Assembly (NCBI RefSeq): GCF_009909615.1
Contig: NZ_WWNE01000007.1
Location: 337,493 to 374,027, forward strand
Origin: Acidiluteibacter ferrifornacis
GTDB lineage: Bacteria; Bacteroidota; Bacteroidia; Flavobacteriales_E; Vicingaceae
Length of the DNA: 36,535 bases
Reading direction: 5' to 3'
Part shown: positions 23,944 through 33,101 of the stretch, one piece after another
How positions within the stretch are numbered: position 1 is the stretch's first letter
Layout: each line of letters opens with the position of its first letter
Notes under the pieces: model-generated
Databases searched by the model: none
The model's input: the letters and a program-made list of their open reading frames with translations, nothing else
What the model was told of the DNA's origin: nothing
Position numbers and translations under genes: made by a program

Positions 23944-25494
23944 ATGGATACTGGAGACAAATTTAGAGAACAATCGCGTAAAAGAAGCGCAAAAAATACA
24001 ATGCAACTTTCTAACTTAGAGCATGGTAGACTACAACCACAAGCTGTAGATTTAGAAGAGGCAGTTTTAGGAGCAATGATGTTAGAAAAGGATGCGGTAA
24101 ACACTGCAATTGATATCTTACAACCTAAGAGTTTTTATAAAGATAGTCACCAAAAGATCTTCAGTGTTATTCAGCATTTGTTTGAAAAATCGGAGCCAAT
24201 TGACATATTAACAATTACGAACACTTTAAAGCAAAGGGGAGAATTAGAAATTGTCGGTGGACCGTATTATATTTCTCAATTAACCAACAAAGTTGTTTCA
24301 TCTGCTAACATTGAATTTCATGCGCGGATTGTTGCTCAAAAATATATTCAACGTGAGCTGATAAGAATCTCTTCGGAGATTATCTCTGACGCTTACGACG
24401 AAACAACCGATGTATTTAGCCTAATGGACAAAGCTGAAAGTAGCCTCTTTAGCGTTACTGAAGGAAATATTCGGAAGAATTGGGATGATATGTCCACTTT
24501 GGTTCGGCAAGCAATCAAACAAATTGAAACAGCCAAAAATCAAGATGGAAATATAGTAGGAACTCCTTCGGGATTTACTGCATTAGATAAAATGACCTCA
24601 GGTTGGCAACCCTCAGATTTGATAATCTTGGCGGCTCGTCCTGCAATGGGTAAGACCTCATTTGCGCTGTCTTTGTGTAGAAATGCAGCAGTAGATTTTA
24701 ATAAAGCAATTGCCATCTTTTCATTAGAGATGTCCTCCCTTCAGTTAGTAACTCGTTTAATTTCTGCTGAATCAGAACTTTCTTCCGGTAAATTAAGAAA
24801 TGGTAATTTGAGATATGATGAATTAGCACAAATACATACCAAAATAGCGGGATTGACAGAAGCTCCAATTTTTATAGACGATACACCGGCTATTTCTGTT
24901 TTTGAGTTAAGAGCTAAAGCAAGAAGATTAAAAGCACAACATGATATTCAATTACTAGTAGTTGATTACATGCAGTTAATGACTGCTGGTGGCGAAGGAA
25001 AAGGAAATCGTGAACAAGAAATTAGTACAATTTCGAGATCATTAAAGAGTATTGCTAAAGAACTTAATATACCTGTCATTGCTCTTTCTCAGCTAAGTAG
25101 AGCAGTAGAATCTCGAGGAGGAGATAGGCGTCCTCAACTTTCTGACCTGAGAGAATCAGGTTCTATTGAACAAGATGCGGATATGGTTTTGTTCATCAAC
25201 AGACCTGAGTATTATGGCATTACTGAAGATGAAGCTGGTCAATCGACTCTTGGAGTTGCAAACATTATTATTGCCAAACATAGAAATGGTTCTGTTGGTG
25301 ATGTACAATTGAAGTTTACAGCCGAATTGGCTAAGTTTGGTAATTTAGAAAATAACTTTTTTGGTGATGAAGGAGCCTCAGGAGGAAATGCTTTTGGTGA
25401 AATGCCTATTAATGACGAATTTGATACAGCTGCAAATACCATCACCAGGTCTTCGAAAATGGACGATTTCGACGACGATGATGTTCCGTTCTAA
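23944..25494 (+). CDS. dnaB: Replicative DNA helicase DnaB
   Basis: The 516-residue hexameric 5'-3' replicative helicase has the N-terminal domain at about 26-170 (PQAVDLEEAVLGAMM at 32-46). The RecA-like domain has Walker A ARPAMGKT (231-238), FSLEMSS (H1a), LLVVDYMQLM (Walker B), VIALSQLSR, and RPQLSDLRESGSIEQDAD. No intein is present. An unstructured Gly-rich, acidic C-terminus ends in M506-D-D-F-D-D-D-D-V-P-F516, which closely resembles the SSB C-terminal tip (MDFDDDIPF in E. coli). A possible second start is M20 (24001), but the first ATG fits related proteins. It is monocistronic or followed by the secreted protein after 42 bases. Confidence 0.96.
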   Translation: MDTGDKFREQSRKRSAKNTMQLSNLEHGRLQPQAVDLEEAVLGAMMLEKDAVNTAIDILQPKSFYKDSHQKIFSVIQHLFEKSEPIDILTITNTLKQRGELEIVGGPYYISQLTNKVVSSANIEFHARIVAQKYIQRELIRISSEIISDAYDETTDVFSLMDKAESSLFSVTEGNIRKNWDDMSTLVRQAIKQIETAKNQDGNIVGTPSGFTALDKMTSGWQPSDLIILAARPAMGKTSFALSLCRNAAVDFNKAIAIFSLEMSSLQLVTRLISAESELSSGKLRNGNLRYDELAQIHTKIAGLTEAPIFIDDTPAISVFELRAKARRLKAQHDIQLLVVDYMQLMTAGGEGKGNREQEISTISRSLKSIAKELNIPVIALSQLSRAVESRGGDRRPQLSDLRESGSIEQDADMVLFINRPEYYGITEDEAGQSTLGVANIIIAKHRNGSVGDVQLKFTAELAKFGNLENNFFGDEGASGGNAFGEMPINDEFDTAANTITRSSKMDDFDDDDVPF

Positions 25495-25496
25495 AT

Positions 25497-25516
25497 AATC
25501 CTTAATTTTAAGGATT
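25497..25516 (+). other. Short hairpin after dnaB
   Basis: An inverted repeat AATCCTT / AAGGATT has a 6-base AATTTT loop. No T-run follows, so termination is doubtful; it may be a weak terminator or mRNA-stabilising stem. Confidence 0.25.
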
Positions 25517-25536
25517 CTCAATAGCGGCTATCAGTT

Positions 25537-26793
25537 ATGAAATACATTTTTCTTTACCTAATCATATTTTTAAGTCTATCTTCTAAGGCTTCTTATGTTT
25601 TAATCCCAATGGACGAGGCGCAAAGTAATCACCTCAAAGCCTATGGTGTTGCATTTTGGGTTTTAGAAAGAGATGTGGAGGTTCAATGGCTTCTCAATTA
25701 CCGAGGTGGCAGCTTTATGATTAAAGCTGCAAAACCTATTCAAGATGAATGTTTGATTAGAGGTGTTTCTTATGAGTTAATTCCTGATGCTAAAGCAAAT
25801 GGCATTTTGACTGAAATAGCAAATCCAGAGGCTAATATGGATGCTATAAAATTAGAGAAGGCTCCAAAAATGGCCGTTTATTCTCCTAAAAATAAACAGC
25901 CATGGGATGATGCTGTTACGCTAGTGCTTACCTACGCAGAGATCCCTTATGAAGTGGTGTATGATGAAGAAATAATAAACGGAAAACTGCCTTTATACGA
26001 TTGGTTGCACCTACATCATGAAGACTTTACCGGACAATATGGTAGATTTTACGGGAACTATAGAAGTTACCCTTGGTATAAAGAGCAAGTTCGATTCAAT
26101 GAGGAAAATGCAGCTAAACTAGGATTTCGTAAAGTGTCCGAATTGAAATTAGGTGTTGCAAAAAAAATAAGGGAATTTACCGCAGGAGGTGGCTTTTTGT
26201 TTACGATGTGCTCAGGAACGGACTCTTATGACATTGCACTTTCTGCTATGGACATCGACATTTGCGAACCAATGTTTGACGGAGACGGCACCACACCGAA
26301 CTATAATTCTAAACTAAATTTTAAAAATACTTTTGCGTTTAAGGATTTTACATTAATTACAGATCCAATGCAGTATGAATTCTCAAATATTGACGCCACC
26401 CCATCTCACAGCAGGACTCCTGAAAAATTAGATTTCTTTACTTTGTTTGAGTTCTCTGCAAAATGGGATCCAGTGCCTACTATGCTTTGTCAAAACCATA
26501 CCTCAATAGTAAAGGGTTTCATGGGACAAACCACGGCATTTAATAAGCAGTTTATCAAACCAGAAATATTGATTTTAGGTGAAAGTAAAGCCTTAAATAG
26601 TGCGAGATATATACACGGGAATTATGGAAAAGGTACCTGGACTTTTTATGGAGGGCATGACCCTGAAGATTACCAACACTTTGTAGGTGATCCTCCCACT
26701 GATTTGAACTTACATCCCAACAGTCCTGGATATCGCTTAATTTTAAACAATGTACTTTTTCCCGCAGCTAAGAAAAAGAAACAAAAAACATAA
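25537..26793 (+). CDS. Conserved Bacteroidota secreted protein often labelled asparagine synthetase B
   Basis: The 418-residue protein has a signal peptide (MKYIFLYLIIFLSLSSKAS). It belongs to a well-conserved Bacteroidota family with blocks LIPMDEAQSNHLKAYG (22-37), WLLNYRGGSF, SPKNKQPWDDAVTLVLTYAE, YDWLHLHHEDFTGQYG, FTMCSGTDSYDIAL, CEPMFDGDG and a C-terminal YGGHDPEDYQHFVGD followed by NNVLFPAAKKKKQKT. Databases tend to call it asparagine synthetase B, but neither the Ntn glutaminase nor the PP-loop (SGGxDS) synthetase domain is present. The GGG-FTMCSGTDS segment hints at a class I glutamine amidotransferase-like fold. The true role is unknown. Confidence 0.82.
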   Translation: MKYIFLYLIIFLSLSSKASYVLIPMDEAQSNHLKAYGVAFWVLERDVEVQWLLNYRGGSFMIKAAKPIQDECLIRGVSYELIPDAKANGILTEIANPEANMDAIKLEKAPKMAVYSPKNKQPWDDAVTLVLTYAEIPYEVVYDEEIINGKLPLYDWLHLHHEDFTGQYGRFYGNYRSYPWYKEQVRFNEENAAKLGFRKVSELKLGVAKKIREFTAGGGFLFTMCSGTDSYDIALSAMDIDICEPMFDGDGTTPNYNSKLNFKNTFAFKDFTLITDPMQYEFSNIDATPSHSRTPEKLDFFTLFEFSAKWDPVPTMLCQNHTSIVKGFMGQTTAFNKQFIKPEILILGESKALNSARYIHGNYGKGTWTFYGGHDPEDYQHFVGDPPTDLNLHPNSPGYRLILNNVLFPAAKKKKQKT

Positions 26794-26796
26794 TAG

Positions 26797-28152
26797 TTAT
26801 TTATGATCCTTGAAAATTGTCAATGCAGTTTGAATTACAATTTTAACATCTAGGAGTAAAGTCCAATTATTAACATAAAATCTATCTAGTCGAACACGGT
26901 TTTGCAGCAAAGAAATATCGTCGATTTCTCCACGATAACCTTTAATTTGAGCTAAACCTGTAATCCCAGGTTTAATAGCATGCCGATTCATAAAGTTCCC
27001 AATTATTTGACTGTACTCCTCTGTATGTTTTAACATATGTGGTCTGGGTCCTACGATGCTCATTTCCCCCCGAATAACGTTGATGAATTGAGGCAATTCA
27101 TCAAGACTTGTTCTTCTTAAAAAAGCCCCAATCTTTGTAATTCTAGGATCATTGGCAGTTGCCTGAATTCTATCAGCATCCACATTCATTTTCATTGATC
27201 GAAACTTATAACATTTAAACTCCTTATTATCTATTCCTGTTCGCATTTGAGTAAAAAATACCGGTCCTTTAGAACTCAATTTTATCGCAATAGCAATAAT
27301 TGGGAAGAGCCAACTAAATAGAAACAGCATACAGAAGGAAGCAAACAAAAAATCGAAAATTCTTTTTAATAAAATATTGTACCCATCATCTAATGGAGTC
27401 AGGTTAATCCCGAAAACCGTTGTTTGATTATACTTAAAAGCTGTCATTTTACGTGCACTAATTCTTTTAGAATCAAAAATTAATTTCATCCTAATAAAAT
27501 TGTTATCACAATAATTAGACAGTTCTTCTAACTCATCCTCATTATATTTTGACAAAGGAACATACAATTCAGAAATTGGTAAGTTTTGCTTAATAGACTC
27601 AAGTTTCTCAATGATTGAACACTCCCCTTCCAACCTAAATATTTCTTGGAAATCTTCGTTGATATTCTCCATTAAGAAACCTTCTACATCTCCTTGGTAA
27701 ATCTCATCACCAACAATTACAATAGCACTTTTTATTACTTTTCTGTTTAAATACAATCGATAGACCCAATTTGCTAAAAACCGAAACAAAAGCATCAATG
27801 CAATAAAATTGACATAGGTAAAGAAAATAAATAGTCGGGAATAATAAGTCTTAATTAATCCATTAAAAGCAACTATTATCAGTAAATGAAGTAATACTAC
27901 CGCAGCGGTAGTTAAAACGTAACTAAAACGTCCTGAAAAACGCTGAAGCGAATAAATTCGTTGGGAGGAAGAAGAAACTATCCAAACTAAATTTACAAAT
28001 ATTAAAAAGCTAGCATAACCACTTTCTATAAAGGAAAAGGTCGGTTCATTTGAAAATCGAATAAAGACTCCCAATAAAAATGCGAGATTAACACTGAAAA
28101 AGTCAGTTAATCGGTAATAAAGTCCTAAAAAATATGAATGATTATTATTCAT
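26797..28152 (-). CDS. Polyprenyl glycosylphosphotransferase (WcaJ/WbaP-like)
   Basis: The 451-residue membrane enzyme transfers a sugar-1-phosphate from a nucleotide sugar to undecaprenyl phosphate, priming exopolysaccharide repeat synthesis. Four to five N-terminal TM segments (to about residue 135) precede a CoA-binding-like domain (AIVIVGDEIYQGDVEGF). A further TM (FDFLFASFCMLFLFSWLFPI) leads into the bacterial sugar transferase domain. That domain has KGPVFFTQMRTG, CYKFRSMK, GAFLRRTSLDELPQFINV, MSIVGPRPHM and PGITGLAQIKGYRG. It is the last gene of the polysaccharide locus and ends 3 bases from the convergent secreted-protein gene. Confidence 0.93.
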   Translation of the reverse strand: MNNNHSYFLGLYYRLTDFFSVNLAFLLGVFIRFSNEPTFSFIESGYASFLIFVNLVWIVSSSSQRIYSLQRFSGRFSYVLTTAAVVLLHLLIIVAFNGLIKTYYSRLFIFFTYVNFIALMLLFRFLANWVYRLYLNRKVIKSAIVIVGDEIYQGDVEGFLMENINEDFQEIFRLEGECSIIEKLESIKQNLPISELYVPLSKYNEDELEELSNYCDNNFIRMKLIFDSKRISARKMTAFKYNQTTVFGINLTPLDDGYNILLKRIFDFLFASFCMLFLFSWLFPIIAIAIKLSSKGPVFFTQMRTGIDNKEFKCYKFRSMKMNVDADRIQATANDPRITKIGAFLRRTSLDELPQFINVIRGEMSIVGPRPHMLKHTEEYSQIIGNFMNRHAIKPGITGLAQIKGYRGEIDDISLLQNRVRLDRFYVNNWTLLLDVKIVIQTALTIFKDHK

Positions 28153-28161
28153 TAATTCTGC

Positions 28162-29259
28162 CTAATTCTTCTGTTTCAATTTTATAAACAAATCCTCGTA
28201 CGAAGATACTATCTTCTCCCAACTAAATTGATGTTCGATTTTATTCAAATTCTCTGAAATCATATTATTTCGTTGAGCAGGTGACAAATCAGCATTAACA
28301 TACTTCGCGATGTCTTCTTTATTCTCAAAGTAAAAGGACGACTTTTCTAATATAGTTTGATTAAAAATGTTATTATGAGCGACAATCAAGGCAGAAGATG
28401 CCATGGCCTCCAAAAGAGATGGGTTTGTCCCCCCAACTGAATGACCATGAAAATAAAGTCTACAAAAATATCGGAGATTATTTAATTCATTTAAATCATA
28501 TATACCCCCCAAAAATCGAATATTTGAATAACTTTTGTACTTATCGATTAAATATTTTGCAAAAGTATTTTCCGTTTTTCCAACAACTAAGAATACTTCT
28601 TCACTTTGGGAGAGACAATAGCCATCTAAAATTACTTCTATATTATTCTCTGGTTCCATTCGAGCAATCAAAAGATGATAAGAATACTTTGCAATTCCAT
28701 ACTTCTCTATAACATTAACATCAGGAGACTTAAATAAGTCTGCACCATAGGCTATATATTCAGAGGATCTATCGTATTTATTTTGAATATAATTTTGTAT
28801 ACCAATGGAATCTGAAACCAAAAAATCGCTTCTTTTAACCGCCAATGATTCAGCATATCGTAAAAACCGCTGAACATAAGTGTTGAATTTACTTCTTTTC
28901 CATTCAAGACCATCCATATTCGTAACAATAATAGATTGTGATGGAAGCAAACGTCCCCAAATGGAACTGCTAGTATAGCCCAGCTGTAGCAATACATCAA
29001 AACCCCTTTTTCGCGAATCAAGAATACAATTTAAATCATAAACAAACTGCCCTGCAGTTCCAATTTTATCTTCAAGATCATAGCAATGGATAATACTTAC
29101 ACCCTCCCAAGTAGACTCTTGATAGGGGTGAAGATTTGAATTATAAACCCACACTTCATGTCCTTTATTGACCAGATATTTTGAAAGGTAAGCTGCGAAC
29201 TGTTCGAATCCTCCATAAAAATTTGGCACCCCCCTAGTTCCTAATATTCCTATTTTCAT
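28162..29259 (-). CDS. DUF1972 glycosyltransferase
   Basis: The 365-residue cytoplasmic GT-B enzyme opens with the DUF1972 signature MKIGILGTRGVPNFYGGFEQ and continues VWVYNSNLHPYQESTWEGV. It carries the GT4-like C-terminal domain with LLIARMEPENNIE, FLGGIYD and the nucleotide-binding GTNPSLLEAMAS (the EX7E region). Such enzymes add rhamnose or related sugars to exopolysaccharide precursors; the sugar cannot be told here. Its start overlaps the end of the O-antigen ligase-like gene by 26 bases, so translation is probably coupled. Confidence 0.9.
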   Translation of the reverse strand: MKIGILGTRGVPNFYGGFEQFAAYLSKYLVNKGHEVWVYNSNLHPYQESTWEGVSIIHCYDLEDKIGTAGQFVYDLNCILDSRKRGFDVLLQLGYTSSSIWGRLLPSQSIIVTNMDGLEWKRSKFNTYVQRFLRYAESLAVKRSDFLVSDSIGIQNYIQNKYDRSSEYIAYGADLFKSPDVNVIEKYGIAKYSYHLLIARMEPENNIEVILDGYCLSQSEEVFLVVGKTENTFAKYLIDKYKSYSNIRFLGGIYDLNELNNLRYFCRLYFHGHSVGGTNPSLLEAMASSALIVAHNNIFNQTILEKSSFYFENKEDIAKYVNADLSPAQRNNMISENLNKIEHQFSWEKIVSSYEDLFIKLKQKN

Positions 29260-30532
29260 TACAGTGTGGATTCAATTTTAACAATAACATAATTATAAAA
29301 ATGAAAAAAACTATCCCTTTATTTCTTTCTAGCACAGACTCTGTCATCTGAAAAATAACGAACGCTGAAAGAAAAACGGTCAAAAGCCAGTTTCTATCTT
29401 TTATTGCTTTAATAAATAATAATACAATCAGAACCAAATAGATAATTAAGCCTACTAAACCTAATTCAACGAAAGTTTGCACAAATTGATTATGAAGATT
29501 ATAGTCATAATACCACGGATTCAAGCCTGTTTCGAAATATTTCTGATTCATAACATCCTTTCGATCTCCGGCTGATAAGCCTTGAATCAACTTACCTTCT
29601 TCCCTTAAAGTTTTTACTCCTAAATACCACAATGTCAGCCTCAGGGATGTTCCATTAAACTGGTTTATGTCCTCTTCCTCTATAAAAATTCCATCTCTAA
29701 CTTTTTGAAAGCCTTCAAGTCCACGCAATTCTGTAATCTCATTTACGCGATTCTTTATAGTCTTTATTTGTAATAAAACTGCAACTCCTATGAGAATAGT
29801 AAATAATAAAATAAGGATCTCTTTTACCCTTATTCTTCTTTTCTTAATGGATAAAATATAACCTAAAAACAAGCTAACTGTGGTTACTGCTAACACATTT
29901 TTTGAAGCAGAAATCACCAATACGATAAAAGACAACAAAATAGAAGTACTATAAATAACTCGTTCTGACTTTGTGGTGTCCTTTCTAAAGTAAAGGTAAC
30001 TTGTCAAAACAACATTCAAAAAAACATAATAGGAGAAAAATACAGCATGAAGATCAATTGCATTTGTAAAATCATGATATATTAATAGTTTTCCTTCCGA
30101 AAAATATATAAATGCTAAATTGGCCAATAAAAAAACACTGAATGAGCTTATAGAAAATACATAAGCTTTAAATAAGCTCATAATTGACTTTAAAGATAGC
30201 TCTGTAGTGAAAAAAAGGAGTGGAATAAAAACTAAACTGAGTTTACCTTCAACGTTTTTAATCCCCTCTAAAATATTGATATTGTATGTGAGCGATATCG
30301 CTTGCCATAGAAATAAAGATAAAAATAGAACTAATATTGGTCTATTTAAGCCAGTTAATACTGTCCTTTTGTCCTTAGGTGTAATAAAAGTCTTAACTAA
30401 CCATAAAAGCCAAAGTGAATACAGTACTACATTTGAAGCATGGTAAACCAGAGGAAAACTAATCACCACTAAATATAGTGTGAATAGAATCCATTTGTTT
30501 AATGCCTCATTTAACTTTTCCTTAGACTTCAT
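29234..30532 (-). CDS. O-antigen ligase/polymerase family membrane protein (second Wzy/WaaL-like)
   Basis: The 432-residue protein has about 10-12 hydrophobic segments and a large periplasmic loop at about 255-355 (FNGTSLRLTLWYLGVKTLRE, GLSAGDRKD, WYYDYNLHNQFVQTFVELG) matching the Wzy_C/O-antigen ligase pattern, including the conserved HNxxxQxxxExG-type motif. It either polymerises undecaprenyl-linked repeat units or ligates glycan to a carrier. It is downstream of the GT4 with a 137-base spacer and overlaps the DUF1972 gene. Confidence 0.88.
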   Translation of the reverse strand: MKSKEKLNEALNKWILFTLYLVVISFPLVYHASNVVLYSLWLLWLVKTFITPKDKRTVLTGLNRPILVLFLSLFLWQAISLTYNINILEGIKNVEGKLSLVFIPLLFFTTELSLKSIMSLFKAYVFSISSFSVFLLANLAFIYFSEGKLLIYHDFTNAIDLHAVFFSYYVFLNVVLTSYLYFRKDTTKSERVIYSTSILLSFIVLVISASKNVLAVTTVSLFLGYILSIKKRRIRVKEILILLFTILIGVAVLLQIKTIKNRVNEITELRGLEGFQKVRDGIFIEEEDINQFNGTSLRLTLWYLGVKTLREEGKLIQGLSAGDRKDVMNQKYFETGLNPWYYDYNLHNQFVQTFVELGLVGLIIYLVLIVLLFIKAIKDRNWLLTVFLSAFVIFQMTESVLERNKGIVFFIFIIMLLLKLNPHCNENRNIRN

Positions 30533-30545
30533 ATTAATTATTATG

Positions 30546-30553
30546 CAAAGCTA
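30546..30553 (-). promoter_or_regulatory. Putative internal -7 box (TAGCTTTG) in the polysaccharide locus
   Basis: The minus-strand match to TAnnTTTG ends 14 bases before the ATG at 30532. It sits in the widest gap within the locus (30533-30669), so the last three genes may have their own promoter. Confidence 0.4.
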
Positions 30554-30669
30554 CCTCTAATTTTAAACTCTCCATATATGGTGAATAAGTTCATTGTTAG
30601 AATAAATGGCAAACACATACATTAACCTCACTTACAAACTATTAAGTATTTAATGTTCTTGAATTACTC

Positions 30670-31767
30670 TTAGCCGTTTTTATGTAGGTTGTACCCGCTC
30701 TTTTGTTTTAATACATGTTGGTACCCTTCAATAGTCTTCTCAGCTGCTTTACCCCAAGTATAATGCTCTTTAATAAAATCTTTCAACTCCGACTTGTCTT
30801 CGAGAGCTTTTACAAGTGCAGATTTAATAGATTCCGGATCGCCAGGTTCGCAATATCTCGCTTTGTCCCCAAAATACTCTTGAGTATCTCCTTTTCTTGT
30901 AATTACGACATTACAGTTTCTTGCCGCAGCTTCTAATGTACTCAGACCAGTTGTTTCAAACCAACTTGGTAATACATGCACTTTTGCAGCGTCTAATTGA
31001 GCAATGACCTCTCTTCGGTCCAATTGCCCCAAAAATTCTACATTTGAAGGTGCTTGTTCAATACATTTTTGATAGTAATCCATATGATTTGGAGCAGGTT
31101 TCCCGACAATCTTGAGAGTGGTATTTAATCCCTTCATCGCTTCTATTAAATTCAATTGATTCTTAAGTGCCTCAATTCTTGCCACCATTACTATGCCGCT
31201 CTTATTATTGTTGGGATTAGTTTCTAAGAACTCTTCACTGACGGCATTAGGAACTTTTAAATACTCACTTTTAAATCGATATCTTTTCGATAAGCGTTTA
31301 AATTCATTATCTGAATTAGGGAGCAAAAGAGAAGCAGAATTTAATAATTGTTCAACTGATCTCTTATGTCCTCGAAATATATAGGAGTTGTCAATTATTT
31401 TGTCTCCATTGAGGAAACTTCTCCCGATAACTTTTAGATATTCTAACCAATCTGAGCCCAACAACTGAGAAGCGGTGCGTAACATAACACCTCCTAACTT
31501 TCTGTCTATTTCAGTGTAGTCAACAAATATAGTTGAAATCACAAATGGTAATTTAGATTTCTTGACATGTCTAGAAATGCTATTGGGACGAATGATATTA
31601 AAAAAATGAATCAAATCATACCCTTCATAATCAATTTCTTCATTCGCTAATCGAATATCAACATTAATCCCGTGTTTACGAATAGCTTTGGCAGTCTCCA
31701 CCATTTGAACTGTATCTCCACCAGGAACTGTAAATACAGTAGCCCTATTTATCATCAATACTTTCAT
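30670..31767 (-). CDS. Family 4 glycosyltransferase
   Basis: This 365-residue GT-B enzyme has the N-terminal donor-independent domain MKVLMINRATVFTVPGGDTV and the C-terminal GT4 domain with MVARIEALKNQLNLIEAM, NVEFLGQLDRREVIAQL, HVLPSWFETTGLSTLEAA (E-x7-E) and EPGDPESI. No membrane segment is present. It probably adds a sugar to the lipid-linked repeat unit; donor and acceptor cannot be told. Its start overlaps the upstream Wzy-like gene by 4 bases. Confidence 0.9.
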   Translation of the reverse strand: MKVLMINRATVFTVPGGDTVQMVETAKAIRKHGINVDIRLANEEIDYEGYDLIHFFNIIRPNSISRHVKKSKLPFVISTIFVDYTEIDRKLGGVMLRTASQLLGSDWLEYLKVIGRSFLNGDKIIDNSYIFRGHKRSVEQLLNSASLLLPNSDNEFKRLSKRYRFKSEYLKVPNAVSEEFLETNPNNNKSGIVMVARIEALKNQLNLIEAMKGLNTTLKIVGKPAPNHMDYYQKCIEQAPSNVEFLGQLDRREVIAQLDAAKVHVLPSWFETTGLSTLEAAARNCNVVITRKGDTQEYFGDKARYCEPGDPESIKSALVKALEDKSELKDFIKEHYTWGKAAEKTIEGYQHVLKQKSGYNLHKNG

Positions 31768-32996
31768 CTAAAGCTGATTATTTTTTTTTCTTGCTTTAAA
31801 TTAAATTCAGGAAAAATAGGTAAGATGGCAAAAATCCATAAAACATATTCCATAGAAGAAGTTATAAAACCTCCCATTAATTGATAAACAAAAATGAAAA
31901 TAAATAAAATAAGATTAAAATAGTTTCGGTATACTTTAAATTTGAAAAATAAGAACAATTGAAACGTGAACCTTAAAATTAGCCCTAAGACTCCATAGAT
32001 AGCAAGGGTTTCTGCAGATGAGTTGGGTATACTTAAAATAGGCCAGTTTTCTTTACTATAACCTATAGGTGCCCAAGCTGCATAATATGGTCTAATTACC
32101 TCTTCTCCGATTATTTTAATCTGTCCAGGCCCAATCCCCATCAAAACGCTCTTTTGCTCTGCACACTTATAGCCTAGATAAAATGCTTCTACTGTCCTTC
32201 CATTGACAGAAGTATCATTCCCATTTATGATCAATTCAATCCTTTTACTTATAGCATTGTCCGATAAATTTACAGCAACTAAAGAAACAAGAATCATTGC
32301 AATTGGCCAGATCAAAACTCTTTTGAATTCTTTAAACAACAAGTAAATAAGTCCAAAACTTAATACTAGGGCTATGAATGAGGCAATAAAAAATCCAAAT
32401 GATAATGTTGCCAGTATAGGTATACTGACTAAGATGAAAATACCCAGATTCCTAAATGTTACATTAAATAGAAGTTTCAATAGACAAAAAATAAATACTG
32501 GAGTGATTGACAAGGCATAATAAGAAGGCTCATAAGATAGCCCCATGTATCTTGGAATAGATTGACCTTGCGCTTCAAAATTATGTAACTTCCAAAATAG
32601 ATGATCAAAATCAGTAAAATATGCTCCAATTCCAAGCACGAAAATTCCAAAAACAACAAATGGTAAAAACTTAAATAACTTTGCAAGTTCATTTAAATTC
32701 GATTCTAGATAAACATATATAGCTAAAGTGGAAAAGCTAAGAAAACACATAAACAAAGTCGACTTTAGGTAATAGTTTAAATCCACACCATTAATGAAAT
32801 GTATAATTGAATAAAATACAAAAATTGAAGACACTACACCCAAACCGATTAAAACCGATTTTCTTTTGAACATCTTTGGCAATAGCAAAGTTGAAAATAA
32901 ACTAGTGTAGGTTAAAGGCGGAACAATTAATAATACATTTACTGTAAAATGTATATAACCAAAAACTTGAAATAAAAGATTTTTAATCTTACCCAT
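31764..32996 (-). CDS. Wzy-like O-antigen/exopolysaccharide polymerase (putative)
   Basis: The 410-residue protein has about 10-11 TM segments. A periplasmic loop at about 255-330 carries SVNGRTVEAFYLGYKCAEQK, GIGPGQIKI and SIPNSSAETLAIYGVLG, which fits Wzy/O-antigen ligase-type proteins (a G-R, then GxGPG, then N-x3-ET pattern). Sequence conservation in this class is weak, so the call rests on topology, the loop motifs and location between flippase and glycosyltransferases. It overlaps the GT4 gene by 4 bases. Confidence 0.75.
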   Translation of the reverse strand: MGKIKNLLFQVFGYIHFTVNVLLIVPPLTYTSLFSTLLLPKMFKRKSVLIGLGVVSSIFVFYSIIHFINGVDLNYYLKSTLFMCFLSFSTLAIYVYLESNLNELAKLFKFLPFVVFGIFVLGIGAYFTDFDHLFWKLHNFEAQGQSIPRYMGLSYEPSYYALSITPVFIFCLLKLLFNVTFRNLGIFILVSIPILATLSFGFFIASFIALVLSFGLIYLLFKEFKRVLIWPIAMILVSLVAVNLSDNAISKRIELIINGNDTSVNGRTVEAFYLGYKCAEQKSVLMGIGPGQIKIIGEEVIRPYYAAWAPIGYSKENWPILSIPNSSAETLAIYGVLGLILRFTFQLFLFFKFKVYRNYFNLILFIFIFVYQLMGGFITSSMEYVLWIFAILPIFPEFNLKQEKKIISFR

Positions 32997-33032
32997 AGAT
33001 TCTGAGTGGAATGTACTTTACCTTAAAATTAA

Positions 33033-33040
33033 CAAAGATA
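33033..33040 (-). promoter_or_regulatory. Putative -7 box (TATCTTTG) before the Wzy-like gene
   Basis: The minus-strand match to TAnnTTTG ends 37 bases before ATG 32996, in the 105-base gap after the flippase gene. Confidence 0.35.
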
Positions 33041-33101
33041 GAATTCCAAATAACATTGCGTTAACATTGAATGTATATTATTCAACGTTTATGTGTTAAA
33101 A

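Noticed and set aside
28398-28712. Plus-strand 104-residue open frame inside the DUF1972 gene
   Set aside because: Shadow of a well-supported minus-strand gene; no family features.
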